Below, piece by piece: positions 1 through 9,601 of a stretch of 64,000 nt of DNA. Origin of the DNA: Paramesorhizobium deserti (GTDB taxonomy: Bacteria; Pseudomonadota; Alphaproteobacteria; Rhizobiales; Rhizobiaceae); NCBI RefSeq assembly GCF_001558695.1, contig NZ_LNTU01000001.1, positions 310,001 to 374,000 on the forward strand, written 5' to 3'. Each line of letters starts with the position of its first letter. Position 1 is the first letter of the stretch. The notes under the pieces are model-generated. The model was not told the DNA's origin and ran no database searches. It saw only the letters and a program-made list of their open reading frames with translations. The position numbers and the translations under genes were made by a program.

Positions 1-1982
1 CCCGGCGCCTTGAGCCGCCAGGCCATGTAAGGTCGCTGGTGTGGATCGAGATACATATGCTGGATCTTGCCGGTCCAGGCGAAGGGCTGGCCGGTGACCA
101 GATCGTCGGCCTCAATGGTCGCGTCATCGGGCAGGCCGAACTCCCACAGGGGCACCTCGAAATGGGCGGCCTGCGGATGGTGCGGGTCCAGATTGGCGGC
201 AAAGAGCAGGAAATCGGAGAAATCGTCGGTGAATTTGCCGTAATAAAGGATGGAATCGTTCCAGGCATTGTAGAAATTCAGATTGATGAACTGCTGGAGC
301 GCCGGATTTTCCTGCCGCAGACGATTGATGAAGGCGATATCGGACTTGATATTGCCCGGCCGATCCCAGTCCCAGGCGCGGATCTCGTATTTCTCGGAAT
401 TGAGATATTCCTCCTTGCCCGGCATGGCGGCGGCTTCACAGAGCTCGAAGCCGCTATAGACGCCGTAATTCGCACCCAGCGTCGCCGCCAGGAAGAGCCG
501 CACCTGAAAGCCCGGCCGGCCGCTCGTCTGGAGGTAGCTTGGGTTGATGTCGGGCGTGTTGACGAAGAAGTTCGGCCGCATGGTGTAGCGGCACTCCTCG
601 CGGGTGAGCTCGGTGAGGTACTCCGTCAGTTCCTGCTTGGTGTTGCGCCAAGTGAAATAGGAATAGGACTGGTTGAAGCCCACCTTGGCGAGCCGCTTCA
701 TCATCTTGGGCCGGGTGAAGGCCTCGGCGAGAAAGATAACGCCGGGATCGACCTGCCGCACCTCCTCAATCAGCCATTCCCAGAAGGGCAAGGGCTTGGT
801 GTGGGGATTGTCGACGCGGAAGATGCGCACGCCGTGCTCCAGCCAGAAGAGCACGACATCGCGCAGCGCATACCAGAGGCCGGGGATAGCATCGCGGTAG
901 AAATGGACATTGACAATGTCCTCATATTTCTTCGGCGGGTTCTCGGCGAATTTGATGGTTCCATCCGGCCGCCAGTCGAACCATTCGGGATGCTCCCTGA
1001 TCCAGGGATGGTCCGGCGAGCACTGAATGGCGAAGTCGAGCGCGATCTCCAGCCCATGCTGGCGTGCCGCCTCCACCAGGCGGCGGAAGTCATCCAATGT
1101 GCCGAGTTCGGGGTGGATGGCGTCGTGTCCGCCCTCCTCAGAGCCGATCGCATAGGGACTGCCGGGATCATCCGGCCCGGGCGTCAGGCTATTGTTGCGG
1201 CCCTTGCGGTTGGTGCGGCCGATCGGGTGAATCGGCGGGAAATAGAGAACGTCGAAGCCGAGCCCCTCCACGTAAGGAAGCCTCGCTATCACATCATCGA
1301 ATGTGCCGTGCCGGTCCGGGCTGCCGGATTGGGAGCGCGGCATCAGCTCGTACCAGGCGCTGAAGGCCGCCCGCTCACGGTCGACGAAGACCGGGAAAGC
1401 GGTTTCGGTCTCGCTCAGGTTCACCCGGACAGCGAAGCGCGCCATCAGCGCCGCCATGTCGTCGCTCATCAGGACGGCCAGCCTATCGCCTTCCGACGCG
1501 GATGATCTGACTTCTTCCAGAAGCGCCTCGAGCACCGACCAGCCACCCCCTTCCCTGCCTCCGTGCGCGGCCAGCGTCTGTTCGACCAGATGCTTGCCCT
1601 CTTCCAGCTCCAGAATGATCTTCTGTCCTGCCTCGTGCTTCTTGGCGACCTCCTCCCGCCAGGAGGCAAAGAGATCGCGCCAAGCGATGATGCTGAATTC
1701 GTGGTGGCCGGGCTCGGTGAAAACGATAGCCGCGCGCCAGCGGTCGTTTACCAGCCGTCGCATCGGCGTTTCGCGCCATTGCTGATCGCCACGGCGGCGG
1801 TGAAGAAGTGCTGCGGCGATGACGTCATGGCCGTCGCAGAAGATATCCGCCTCCACCCGGAACGGCATGCCGGCGACCGCCTTTGCGGCAAACCGTCCTC
1901 CATCGATCGCGGGTTCAACCGCCTCGATGGCGACACGGCTTGCGGCAAGCTTCTGCAGAAGCGGATGGCTCGGACGGTCCAT
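1..1982 (-). CDS. glgE: Alpha-1,4-glucan:maltose-1-phosphate maltosyltransferase (3' end outside window)
   Basis: GlgE transfers maltose from maltose-1-phosphate onto alpha-1,4-glucan in the cytoplasmic trehalose-to-glycogen route. The reverse strand is open from an ATG at 1982 to the window edge (about 660 codons; the C-terminus is missing). After an N-terminal beta-sandwich region the GH13_3 barrel is recognisable: YFPPIHPIGR near residue 245, nucleophile Asp in RVDNPHTKP, acid Glu in FLAEAFTRP and the NTPDINP segment. The start is preceded by GGAGGAGAGG on the coding strand and by an EcfG-like promoter. Partners such as treS and glgB would be expected beyond the left edge (inference). Product identity is strong; completeness cannot be judged. 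Confidence 0.93.
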   Translation of the reverse strand, partial: MDRPSHPLLQKLAASRVAIEAVEPAIDGGRFAAKAVAGMPFRVEADIFCDGHDVIAAALLHRRRGDQQWRETPMRRLVNDRWRAAIVFTEPGHHEFSIIAWRDLFASWREEVAKKHEAGQKIILELEEGKHLVEQTLAAHGGREGGGWSVLEALLEEVRSSASEGDRLAVLMSDDMAALMARFAVRVNLSETETAFPVFVDRERAAFSAWYELMPRSQSGSPDRHGTFDDVIARLPYVEGLGFDVLYFPPIHPIGRTNRKGRNNSLTPGPDDPGSPYAIGSEEGGHDAIHPELGTLDDFRRLVEAARQHGLEIALDFAIQCSPDHPWIREHPEWFDWRPDGTIKFAENPPKKYEDIVNVHFYRDAIPGLWYALRDVVLFWLEHGVRIFRVDNPHTKPLPFWEWLIEEVRQVDPGVIFLAEAFTRPKMMKRLAKVGFNQSYSYFTWRNTKQELTEYLTELTREECRYTMRPNFFVNTPDINPSYLQTSGRPGFQVRLFLAATLGANYGVYSGFELCEAAAMPGKEEYLNSEKYEIRAWDWDRPGNIKSDIAFINRLRQENPALQQFINLNFYNAWNDSILYYGKFTDDFSDFLLFAANLDPHHPQAAHFEVPLWEFGLPDDATIEADDLVTGQPFAWTGKIQHMYLDPHQRPYMAWRLKAP

Positions 1983-2027
1983 CTTTGGCTTTACCTCTCC
2001 TCCACTGGGCATTCCCCGATGCGCCCC

Positions 2028-2053
2028 AACGCCCGGCAGCGGGCGCAAGTTCC
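2028..2053 (-). promoter_or_regulatory. EcfG/RpoE2-type promoter of glgE
   Basis: On the reverse strand GGAAC is followed after 17 nt by CGTT, matching the alphaproteobacterial general-stress sigma consensus (GGAAC-N16/17-CGTT). It lies about 45 bp upstream of the glgE start. Sequence match only; no expression evidence. Confidence 0.7.
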
Positions 2054-2116
2054 CGAAACGCGGCCGCGATCGTTAAATCTTTCGATAATTTTCGTCCTGA
2101 AGGAATTGCACCCACG

Positions 2117-2141
2117 GGAACGTTGCCGGGCGCCGAACGTT
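2117..2141 (+). promoter_or_regulatory. EcfG/RpoE2-type promoter of host-attachment-family gene
   Basis: GGAAC, 16 nt spacer, CGTT, ending about 40 bp before the ATG at 2182. It is back to back with the divergent glgE promoter. Confidence 0.7.
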
Positions 2142-2181
2142 TTGCGGCCATGTAAAGGCATGATCGCAGATGGAGGAAATC

Positions 2182-2628
2182 ATGGCGGAGATCCGGCTCG
2201 AGCACGATATCTGGCTTTTGGTGGCGGATGGGGAAAAGGCGCTTTTCCTGCGCAACGAAGGGGATGCTGCGCATCCCAACCTGAAGGTGGTGCAGGAGGT
2301 TCATGACGAGAACCCGCCTACCCGCGAGCAGGGAACAGACACGCCGGGCCGGTATTACGATGGACAGGGCACGCACAAGAGCGGCTTCGAGGAAACGGAC
2401 TGGCACCGGCTGGGGAAGGAGCGTTTCGCCGACGATCTCGCCGATTGGCTCTACAAGCTCGCTCATCGCGACCGGTTCCAGAAGATCGTCCTCGTCGCCC
2501 CGCCGTTGGTTCTCGGCACCCTTCGCAAGGAGTTGCACAAGGAGGTGAGCGCGCGGGTGGCGGGCGAAATACCGAAGACGCTCACCAACCATTCGGTCAC
2601 GGATATCGAGCAGATACTGGCCGCATGA
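2182..2628 (+). CDS. Host attachment family protein
   Basis: A 148-residue cytoplasmic protein resembling the 'host attachment protein' family (Pfam Host_attach), named from an Agrobacterium plant-attachment locus and related to eRF1-like folds; its biochemical role is not established. Seen here: N-terminal WLLVADGEKALFLRN, the EQGTDTPGR segment typical of the family, and a C-terminal LVAPPLVLGTLR strand-loop. The ATG at 2182 is chosen because GGAGGA (2172-2177) sits just upstream; the ATG at 2170 would overlap that ribosome site. An EcfG-like promoter upstream suggests a stress role. It stands alone on this strand. Confidence 0.85.
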   Translation: MAEIRLEHDIWLLVADGEKALFLRNEGDAAHPNLKVVQEVHDENPPTREQGTDTPGRYYDGQGTHKSGFEETDWHRLGKERFADDLADWLYKLAHRDRFQKIVLVAPPLVLGTLRKELHKEVSARVAGEIPKTLTNHSVTDIEQILAA

Positions 2629-2742
2629 TCAGCAAGACAGAAATTTCCAAACAAGCCGGGAATTTTAGTTCAACGTTCCATGCTTAATCCGTAGGCATTG
2701 TGCTAACAAAAAACGCAGCTCCTATCGTTCGCTTCGGGTTTC

Positions 2743-3939
2743 ATGTCCACTGCCATTACGTTCATCCGACGGCTCGTCCCCGCGCTTGTCCCCGTCAGCC
2801 ATGTCGAGCGCCTGCGCTCCTCACTGGGCGCGCTGGTCGGCATTCTCCTGACCGGAACGGTCAGCAAGCTGGCGCTCGGTTCCGAAGTGAACCTCCCCCT
2901 TCTGATCGCACCGATGGGCGCATCGGCGGTGCTGCTCTTCGCGGTGCCGACGAGCCCGCTCGCCCAGCCCTGGTCGATCCTCGGCGGCAATATCGTATCG
3001 GCGCTGATCGGCGTCACCTCGGCGCTGTTCATCCCCGATCCGGTGCTGGCGGCGGCGATCGCGGTGGCCCTATCGATCGGAACCATGCTCTTGCTCGGCT
3101 GCCTGCACCCGCCGAGCGGCGCTGTGGCGCTGACCGCCGTCCTGGGCGGCGCCTCCATCCATGAAGCGGGATACTGGTTCGCGCTGACGCCCGTCGGCAT
3201 CAATTCGGCCCTGTTGCTTATGGTAGCGCTCGCCTTCAACAATCTGACCGGACGGCGCTACCCGCACCTGGCGCCGATGGCGGGCAATCCGCATCACACG
3301 GCGGACCCGCTGCCGAGCCAGCGGATCGGCATCGTGCCGGACGATCTGCAGGCCGTGCTCGCCCAATATGACGAGATCATCAATATCAGCCCCGACGAGT
3401 TGGACGCGCTGCTGCATCAGGCGCAGATCCGCGCCTATAATCGTCGCTCGGGTGAAATCACCTGCGGCGAGATCATGTCCAGGGATGTGCTGACGGTCAC
3501 GCCCGGTACCTCGCTTCGCGATGCCTGGCGGATGCTGCTCGACCATCACATCAAGGCGCTGCCGGTGATCACGGAAGACGATGGGCTGGTCGGGATCGTC
3601 ACGCAGACCGATTTCATGCGCAATTCAGTGCTCACGGAAGACGGGCGCCTCAATATCAGCTTCCGCGACCGGCTGCGCACCGCTTTCGGGCGGCCGCGCC
3701 GCTCACCGCGGAACGTTTCCGAGATCATGACGCGGCGCGTCCAGTCGGCCCTGCCGGAAACGATGATCGGCAAGCTGGTGCCGCCGATGGCGGATATGGG
3801 CCTGCATCACATGCCGGTGGTGGACGATGCCAATCGGGTGGTCGGCATCGTCACGCAATCCGATCTCATCGCCGCCCTCTTCCAGGGCAAGATCGCGGGC
3901 CTGCGCGGCGCGGCGGCTCAGGCAGCCGACGCAGCCTGA
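2743..3939 (+). CDS. HPP family membrane protein with CBS domain pair
   Basis: A 398-residue inner-membrane protein. Residues about 20-175 hold four or five hydrophobic segments with the HPP-family signatures PLLIAPMGASAVLLFAVP and HPPSGAVALTAVLGG. Residues about 235-380 form two CBS repeats, each ending in VGIVTQxD. HPP proteins have been linked to nitrite or other anion transport in plastids and bacteria; the substrate here is unknown. CBS domains usually sense adenine nucleotides. The ribosome site is weak (CGGGTTTC). Its end overlaps the convergent DHDPS-family gene by 22 bp. Confidence 0.88.
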   Translation: MSTAITFIRRLVPALVPVSHVERLRSSLGALVGILLTGTVSKLALGSEVNLPLLIAPMGASAVLLFAVPTSPLAQPWSILGGNIVSALIGVTSALFIPDPVLAAAIAVALSIGTMLLLGCLHPPSGAVALTAVLGGASIHEAGYWFALTPVGINSALLLMVALAFNNLTGRRYPHLAPMAGNPHHTADPLPSQRIGIVPDDLQAVLAQYDEIINISPDELDALLHQAQIRAYNRRSGEITCGEIMSRDVLTVTPGTSLRDAWRMLLDHHIKALPVITEDDGLVGIVTQTDFMRNSVLTEDGRLNISFRDRLRTAFGRPRRSPRNVSEIMTRRVQSALPETMIGKLVPPMADMGLHHMPVVDDANRVVGIVTQSDLIAALFQGKIAGLRGAAAQAADAA

Positions 3940-4859
3940 GCGGCACGCGGGTCGCGACGGGCGAGCCGCGCCAGCAGATAATCCACCTCGGCACGCGCCG
4001 TAGGACTCAGCGCCGCTCCCGGCTTGCGCTGCGCGTCGGAGGTGATGATCCCGCGCCGCAACAGCACATGCTTGCGCACGGCGAGGCCGACGCCAAGCTG
4101 CTGCTCATAGCGGATGAGCGGCAGATGGGCGTCGAAGAGATCATGCGCCTCGTCGCGCCTGCCAGCCTGATGGAGGCCGATCAGCTCGACCAGCATGTCG
4201 GGGAAGCCATAGCCGGTCATGGCGCCATCGGCGCCACGCTCCGGCTCGAAATCTAGGAACATGCCGCCATTGCCGCAGAGGATCGGGAAAGGCCGGAGTT
4301 CGCCCGCCTCCTGCATGGCGCGCAGCTTCGAGATCTTCTCAAGGCCCGGCCAATCTTCATGCTTGAGCATGACGCAGGAAGGCAGAGCCGCGACGATTCT
4401 GGCGATGACGGACGGGGACATGACAACCGACAGCGTCAGCGGATAATCCTGCAGCACGAAGGGCACGTCCGCGCCGACCGCTTCCACTGCCTGCGTGAAA
4501 TAACCGACGATCTGCTCGTCGGTCCTGAGTGAAGGCGTCGGCGCGATCATCACGCCGGCCGCGCCCATCTCCATCGCATCGCGCGCCAGCGAGTGCATGG
4601 CGGCGAAGCCCGGCGCGGAGACGCCGACGACCACCGGCACCCTGGCTCGCTTGACCACCTGGCGGATGATGGTGCGCGATTCATCCGGCTCGAGCTTGGG
4701 CGCCTCGCCCATGATGCCGAGGATGGTGAGGCCGCTCGCCCCGCATTCCTGATAGAAATCCGTCAGCCGATCGACCGAGGGAAGATCGAGCGAACCGTCG
4801 GGAAGGAAGGGTGTCGTGGCAATGGAATAGACGCCCTTGGCGTCGTCCGCAAAACTCAT
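3918..4859 (-). CDS. Dihydrodipicolinate synthase/N-acetylneuraminate lyase family aldolase
   Basis: A 313-residue class I aldolase of the DapA/NanA superfamily. The Schiff-base lysine is probably Lys166 (VMLKHEDW) and the partner tyrosine Tyr139 (QDYPLT). The usual GGTGE-like pyruvate-binding turn is altered to GIMGEAPKL (about residues 48-56), which argues against biosynthetic DapA and for a catabolic 2-keto-acid aldolase or dehydratase. It is translationally coupled to the upstream RraA-family gene (overlap 4856-4859), suggesting a two-step pathway for a sugar acid or 4-hydroxy-2-oxo acid. The substrate cannot be read from sequence. Confidence 0.85.
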   Translation of the reverse strand: MSFADDAKGVYSIATTPFLPDGSLDLPSVDRLTDFYQECGASGLTILGIMGEAPKLEPDESRTIIRQVVKRARVPVVVGVSAPGFAAMHSLARDAMEMGAAGVMIAPTPSLRTDEQIVGYFTQAVEAVGADVPFVLQDYPLTLSVVMSPSVIARIVAALPSCVMLKHEDWPGLEKISKLRAMQEAGELRPFPILCGNGGMFLDFEPERGADGAMTGYGFPDMLVELIGLHQAGRRDEAHDLFDAHLPLIRYEQQLGVGLAVRKHVLLRRGIITSDAQRKPGAALSPTARAEVDYLLARLARRDPRAAQAASAA

Positions 4860-5560
4860 TTCCCGTCCTTCCAGGCCTTGTAGCGGGCCTTCGTCTCGTC
4901 ATTCATCGGATAAAGGCCCGGCAGCGGCACGCCGCGATCGACCTCGGTCATGATCCAGGCTTCCATCCGCTCCTGCTCGGGCGCTTCGGCGAGCACGGCA
5001 TCGAGGAATTTGGCGGGAATGAGCACTGCCCCGTCCTCATCGACCACGACGATATCATCGGGGAAGACGGCGACGCCGCCGCAGGCGACCGGCTGCTGCC
5101 AGGCGACGAAGGTGAGGCCCGCGACGGAGGGAGGAGCGGCGACGCCGTTGCACCAGATCGGCAGTCCCGTGCCCAGCACGCCTTCGGCATCGCGCATCAC
5201 GCCATCAGTGACGAGGGCCGCCACGCCGCGCTTCTTCATGCGCGAGCAGAGGATATCGCCGAAAATGCCGGCATCGAGCACGCCCATGGCGTCCGCCACT
5301 GCGACGCAGCCCTCCGGCATCGCCTCGATCGCCGCGCGGGTGGAGATGGGCGAGGCCCAGCTTTCCGGCGTGGCGAGATCCTCGCGGGCGGGCACGAAGC
5401 GCAAGGTGAAGGCCGGGCCGACCACCCTGCCCTGGCTCGGCTGCAGCGGCTTGGTGCCGCGCATCCAGACATTGCGCAGGCCCTTCTTCAGAAGCACCGT
5501 GGTCAGCGTAGCGGTGGAAACGCCTTTCAGCGTCTCCACGATTTTCGGATCGAGAGACAT
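4856..5560 (-). CDS. RraA family protein (4-hydroxy-4-methyl-2-oxoglutarate aldolase-like)
   Basis: A 234-residue RraA/HMG-aldolase-fold protein. The family motif with Arg-Asp is seen as LVTDGVMRDAEG (about residues 119-130), followed by GLPIWCNG and a PDDIVVVDEDGAVLIP strand pair. Family members are metal-dependent aldolases/decarboxylases of 4-hydroxy-2-oxo acids; only enterobacterial RraA inhibits RNase E. Coupling with a DapA-superfamily aldolase favours a catabolic role over RNase regulation. The ribosome site AAGGAG lies about 8 nt before the ATG. Confidence 0.85.
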   Translation of the reverse strand: MSLDPKIVETLKGVSTATLTTVLLKKGLRNVWMRGTKPLQPSQGRVVGPAFTLRFVPAREDLATPESWASPISTRAAIEAMPEGCVAVADAMGVLDAGIFGDILCSRMKKRGVAALVTDGVMRDAEGVLGTGLPIWCNGVAAPPSVAGLTFVAWQQPVACGGVAVFPDDIVVVDEDGAVLIPAKFLDAVLAEAPEQERMEAWIMTEVDRGVPLPGLYPMNDETKARYKAWKDGK

Positions 5561-5732
5561 AGAAACTCCTTGATATCGGCGTGGCTGGTGCCCGCGCGGG
5601 GCGCATCATGCCCGCCGCGAACGAAAATGCAATCCTGTGCTGTAGCGCAACTTCAGGGGATCGAAAGAGTTTGGGCCTGATGACGCGGTTTTGAAAAAGG
5701 CGTGCCACGACGCCCAAGCATAGGGAGAAATA

Positions 5733-6572
5733 ATGGCTTTCGAACAGCGCTCTTCATCACGCAGGGAAAGGTTCACATTCGGCGTTCCGCTGATCGCGCG
5801 GGAGGCGGCATGCGATTGGGGGCGCGTCAACGATCTCATTTCTCTAACGCTGCGCTCGGTGCTCGCCCAGGGCGACCGCGACTTCCGCCTTATCCTTGCC
5901 GGCCACGACCTGCCGCCGTGCTGGCACGAGCTCACACGGGGCGATCCGCGCTTCCATTTTCTGCAGGCCGATTGGCCAGTTGAGCGCCCGAGCGCCGCCA
6001 ATGACGATGGCGGAAGCAAGAAGTGGCGGATCAAGGAGGCGGTCAGGCGGGAGGGCGGCGGCCTGCTGATGTATCTCGATGCCGATGATCTCGTCGGGCG
6101 AAACCTGGTGGAGACGGCGCGCCGGCTGATCGGCCCGGGCCAGGTCGGTGGGGTGATCGACAAAGGATTTGTAATCGATTTCACCTCCTTATGCGCCGCC
6201 AAACTGCCTGACTCCCGCATTTTCGACGGTGATTTCCATCATCTCTGCGGGTCGAGCACCATCGCGAGGATCGAGCCGGACAGCCTCGATGCGATGCGGC
6301 GCGACCCGCATCGGGAATTGGGCTCCCATCATGTCTGGCTTGAAACGGCGGCGGAGGCGGGCGTCGATATCGTCCGTCTACCGGTGCCGGTCGGCTATCT
6401 CGTCAATACCGACGAGAACCATTCGGAAAATCACGGACCCTATGCCGGATGGCGCCGCGACTTCAACAGGGCCGTGCGAACGTTCGGCCGGCCGATCGAG
6501 GACGATATCGCCACGCGTTTCGGGCTGAGCCGCGCGCTCCTGGAAGCCAAAGCCTTCGCCCGCGCCCTGTGA
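5733..6572 (+). CDS. Putative GT2-like glycosyltransferase
   Basis: A 279-residue soluble protein with features of a GT-A fold. Residues about 15-60 hold TFGVPLIAREAACDWGRVNDLISLTLRSVL and the DxD-like metal site is LMYLDADDLVG near residue 115. A later HENHSENHG-type segment may bind substrate. The ribosome site AGGGAGAA lies 5 nt before the ATG. It sits just upstream of the inositol cluster on the same strand but is separated from it by a promoter at 6601. Acceptor and donor are unknown; it could work with the cluster or alone. Confidence 0.6.
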   Translation: MAFEQRSSSRRERFTFGVPLIAREAACDWGRVNDLISLTLRSVLAQGDRDFRLILAGHDLPPCWHELTRGDPRFHFLQADWPVERPSAANDDGGSKKWRIKEAVRREGGGLLMYLDADDLVGRNLVETARRLIGPGQVGGVIDKGFVIDFTSLCAAKLPDSRIFDGDFHHLCGSSTIARIEPDSLDAMRRDPHRELGSHHVWLETAAEAGVDIVRLPVPVGYLVNTDENHSENHGPYAGWRRDFNRAVRTFGRPIEDDIATRFGLSRALLEAKAFARAL

Positions 6573-6600
6573 ACCGCCGAAAGGGCAAACCTTCTACTCA

Positions 6601-6625
6601 GGAACAATGAGACCGTTCAGCGGTT
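6601..6625 (+). promoter_or_regulatory. EcfG/RpoE2-type promoter of the inositol cluster
   Basis: GGAAC followed after 17 nt by GTT, about 150 bp before the ino1 start. It fits the looser GGAAC-N17-GTT form of the general-stress consensus. Confidence 0.5.
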
Positions 6626-6773
6626 TGGAGGCTGCTTGATGGCTTCGGCCGCTTTTTGAGCGCCACGGCCCTCGGCAGCGAGAGATTTTCACGCAAGTCC
6701 GATGGGAAAGCGGTTCCGGCTTTTCCTGGGAAAAGCACTTCGGTTTTTCCTCGACTTGCTCTGGAGGTGGAGC

Positions 6774-7877
6774 ATGCAGGATACGAATTTGAGAGTGGGA
6801 ATCGTCGGCGTCGGCAACTGCGCATCGTCGTTCGTGCAAGGGCTCAGCCACTATAGCGGGATCAATTCGCCCGAGCCGGTGCCCGGCCTGATGAGCACGG
6901 AACTCGGCGGCTACAAGGTCGACGACATCGTCATCTCCTCGGCCTTCGACGTCAGCGCGGCCAAGGTCGGCCGCGACGTCTCGGAGGCGATCTTCGCGCC
7001 GCCCAACAACACCATGCGCTTCGCCGACGTAGCCCCGACCGGCGTCAGGGTCGAACGCGGCAGGACGCTCGACGGCATCGGGCAATATGTCCGGCACCTG
7101 GTCGAGGAATCCGACGAGCCGGAGGCGGATGTGACGGAGGTGCTCAGCCGCAGCCGCACCGACATCCTCGTCTCCTACCTGCCGGTCGGCTCGGAGCGCG
7201 CCTCGCTCTGGTATGCCGAGCGGGCGCTGGAAGCCGGCTGCGCCTTCGTCAACTGCATTCCCGTCTTCATCGCCTCGCGTCCGGAATGGCGCAAGCGCTT
7301 CGAGGAACGCGGCCTGCCGCTGATCGGCGACGACATCAAGAGCCAGGTGGGGGCGACCATTGTCCACCGCGTGCTCACCAATCTCTTCCGGGAAAGGGGC
7401 ATCAGGCTCGACCGCACCTATCAGTTGAATTTCGGCGGAAACACCGATTTCCAGAACATGCTGGAGCGGGAACGGCTGGAATCGAAGAAAATCTCCAAGA
7501 CACAGTCCGTGACAAGCCAGCTTGGCGTGCCAATGCCGGCGGAGAATGTGCATGTCGGCCCGAGCGACCACGTGCCGTGGCTGACCGACCGCAAATGGGC
7601 CTATATCCGCATGGAGGGCACGGCCTTCGGCGGCGTCCCCATCAATGCCGAAGTGAAGCTCGAAGTTTGGGATTCGCCCAATTCGGCGGGCGTGGTGATC
7701 GATGCGGTGCGCTGCGCGAAACTGGCGCTCGATCGCGGCATCGGCGGCGCACTGGTTGGGCCGTCGAGCTATTTCATGAAGTCGCCACCCGAACAGTTCA
7801 CGGATGCGGAAGCGCGGGCGCGGACCCTCGATTTCGTTTCCGGCAAAGGTGGCCAGCCGATCAGGGTCCGACAGTGA
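6774..7877 (+). CDS. ino1: myo-Inositol-1-phosphate synthase
   Basis: A 367-residue NAD-dependent enzyme that converts glucose-6-phosphate to L-myo-inositol-1-phosphate. It is the short actinobacterial/archaeal form, not the ~530-residue eukaryotic form. Seen: Rossmann motif [23 protein letters not shown], a central [16 protein letters not shown] segment and [12 protein letters not shown], the family's active-site region. The ATG at 6774 is chosen for its GGAGGTGGAG ribosome site; upstream in-frame codons look non-coding. It is the first gene of a tight run (overlaps of 4 nt), implying that inositol phosphate feeds the following enzymes. De novo inositol synthesis is uncommon in proteobacteria. 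Confidence 0.92.
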   Translation: MQDTNLRVGIVGVGNCASSFVQGLSHYSGINSPEPVPGLMSTELGGYKVDDIVISSAFDVSAAKVGRDVSEAIFAPPNNTMRFADVAPTGVRVERGRTLDGIGQYVRHLVEESDEPEADVTEVLSRSRTDILVSYLPVGSERASLWYAERALEAGCAFVNCIPVFIASRPEWRKRFEERGLPLIGDDIKSQVGATIVHRVLTNLFRERGIRLDRTYQLNFGGNTDFQNMLERERLESKKISKTQSVTSQLGVPMPAENVHVGPSDHVPWLTDRKWAYIRMEGTAFGGVPINAEVKLEVWDSPNSAGVVIDAVRCAKLALDRGIGGALVGPSSYFMKSPPEQFTDAEARARTLDFVSGKGGQPIRVRQ

Positions 7878-8494
7878 GCACCATGTTCCACCTGTTGCGG
7901 CATGCCGATCACGGGCATGTCGGCAAAATCCTGACCGGGCGCATGCCGGGAATACATCTTTCCGAGACGGGGCACATCCAGGCCGAAGCGATGGCCAGCC
8001 GCATGGCCGCAATGGGTCTCGATGCGCTCTACAGCAGCCCGCAGCCGCGCGCGCGGGAAACGGCCGAATGCATAGCGTCGGTTACCGGACTTGAAATCGG
8101 GATAGCGGAGGAGTTGGACGAGATCGATTTCGGGCGCTGGGCGGGCCAGACATTCGATGCGCTGGAGGAAGACCCGAACTGGCGGCACTGGAACGCCGAG
8201 CGCGAGACCACCTGCACGCCAGCCGGAGAGACGATGAACGATGCCGCCGCGCGGCTGACCGGCTTGATCGACCGGCTGAGCGTGATGTTCCCCAGCGGCT
8301 CGGTCTGCCTCGTCAGCCACAGCGACGTTATCAAGGCGGGCATCTGCCGCTATCTCGGCAAATCCTTTCAGACGATCCATGATTTCGAGATCGCTCCCGC
8401 TTCCGTCGCCACGCTTCTCATCGACGAGAGGCACGAGACGATGCTGGCGCTCGACGGGAACCGCTTTCCGGAACCGAAGGAGGCAGTCCCGTGA
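7874..8494 (+). CDS. Histidine phosphatase family protein
   Basis: A ~206-residue phosphoglycerate-mutase-like phosphatase. The catalytic histidine is in LLRHADHG (usual RHG, here RHAD), with ARETAE, the acid GEETM-like AGETMND and the second histidine in [10 protein letters not shown]. The GTG at 7874 overlaps the ino1 stop (GTGA); ATG 7883 is the alternative start. The 4-nt overlaps on both sides put it inside the inositol operon. A plausible role is dephosphorylating inositol-1-phosphate or a phosphorylated glycoside, as in glucosylglycerate/mannosylglycerate-type pathways (inference). Confidence 0.82.
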   Translation: MSTMFHLLRHADHGHVGKILTGRMPGIHLSETGHIQAEAMASRMAAMGLDALYSSPQPRARETAECIASVTGLEIGIAEELDEIDFGRWAGQTFDALEEDPNWRHWNAERETTCTPAGETMNDAAARLTGLIDRLSVMFPSGSVCLVSHSDVIKAGICRYLGKSFQTIHDFEIAPASVATLLIDERHETMLALDGNRFPEPKEAVP

Positions 8495-9597
8495 AAATGG
8501 TGATCTTCGGCCTGACGATCTCGTCATCCTGGGGAAACGGCCACGCCACGCTGTGGCGCGGGATGGTTCGGGCGCTGGCGCGGCGGGGCTGGACAGTCGC
8601 CTTCTTCGAGCACGACGCGCCCTATTATGCCGGCACGCGCGATCTCTACGCGATCGAAAAAGGCGAGCTCATCCTTTACCAGGATTGGCAGGAGGTTCTG
8701 CCGGCCGCGCAACGGCACCTGCGCGACGCAGACGTCGCGATGGTCACCTCCTATTGCCCCGACGGCATTGCGGCTTCCGAGCTTGCTCTATCGGCCCAAC
8801 GGCCGGTGAAGGTGTTCTATGATCTCGACACGCCGATGACGCTCTCGGCCCTCGAGCGGGGAGAGAGCCTCACCTATATCGGGCCGCGGGGCCTCAGGGA
8901 TTTCGACCTGGTGCTGAGCTATACCGGCGGCGGCGCACTGAGCGAATTGCGCGAGCGGCTGGGCGGCCGGCGGGTGAAAGCGCTGTTCGGCCATGTAGAC
9001 CCCGCCACGCACCGGCCGACGGCGGCGCGCAGGAACTATGCCGCCGATCTCTCCTATATCGGCACTTATGCCGCCGACCGGCAGCAGGCGCTGGAGGAGC
9101 TGCTGGTCGCCGCCGCCCGCCAGCGGCCGGAGGCGCGTTTCGTCATCGCGGGCGCGCAATATCCGGAAGATTTTCCCTGGGCCGACAATATCTTCTTCGT
9201 CCGCCACCTGCCGCCGGACGAACATCCCCCCTTCTATTCGTCAGCACGGCTGACGCTCAACATTACCCGGCGCGCCATGGCCGAGATGGGCTGGTGCCCC
9301 TCCGGCCGGCTGTTCGAGGCGGCAGCCTGCGGCGTGCCTGTCCTCTCGGACCGGTGGCGGGGGCTCGACCATTTCTTCGAGCCGGGCAGCGAGATCCTGG
9401 TGGCGCAAAGCACTGCCGATACGCTGGCCGCGCTCGGCCGCGACGACGCGGAGCTGAAGCGTATCGCCGCCCGCGCCCGCGAAAGGGTGCTCACGGAGCA
9501 CACTTCCGACCGGCGCGCGGAGGAGCTGGAATCCTATCTCAATCAGATTTCATCCGCGAGAAGTGGCAAACCGGAACTCCAGATGCAGGAGAGTTGA
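8491..9597 (+). CDS. CgeB-type glycosyltransferase
   Basis: A 368-residue GT-B protein. N-terminal MVIFGLTISSSWGNGHATLWRG resembles the CgeB family named from a Bacillus spore-crust gene. The C-terminal donor site is recognisable as CPSGRLFEAAACGVPVLSDRW (E-x7-like GT-B signature). The GTG start overlaps the phosphatase stop by 4 nt. Third gene of the inositol operon; a natural proposal is sugar transfer to inositol or an inositol glycan (inference). Donor sugar unknown. Confidence 0.8.
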   Translation: MKMVIFGLTISSSWGNGHATLWRGMVRALARRGWTVAFFEHDAPYYAGTRDLYAIEKGELILYQDWQEVLPAAQRHLRDADVAMVTSYCPDGIAASELALSAQRPVKVFYDLDTPMTLSALERGESLTYIGPRGLRDFDLVLSYTGGGALSELRERLGGRRVKALFGHVDPATHRPTAARRNYAADLSYIGTYAADRQQALEELLVAAARQRPEARFVIAGAQYPEDFPWADNIFFVRHLPPDEHPPFYSSARLTLNITRRAMAEMGWCPSGRLFEAAACGVPVLSDRWRGLDHFFEPGSEILVAQSTADTLAALGRDDAELKRIAARARERVLTEHTSDRRAEELESYLNQISSARSGKPELQMQES

Positions 9598-9601
9598 ACC
9601 A

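Noticed and set aside
39-1505. 488-residue rightward open frame over glgE
   Set aside because: It is antisense to glgE; the reverse frame shows clear GH13 catalytic motifs, and this one shows none. High GC keeps antisense frames open.
6594-8012. 472-residue leftward open frame over ino1
   Set aside because: Antisense shadow of ino1 and the phosphatase.
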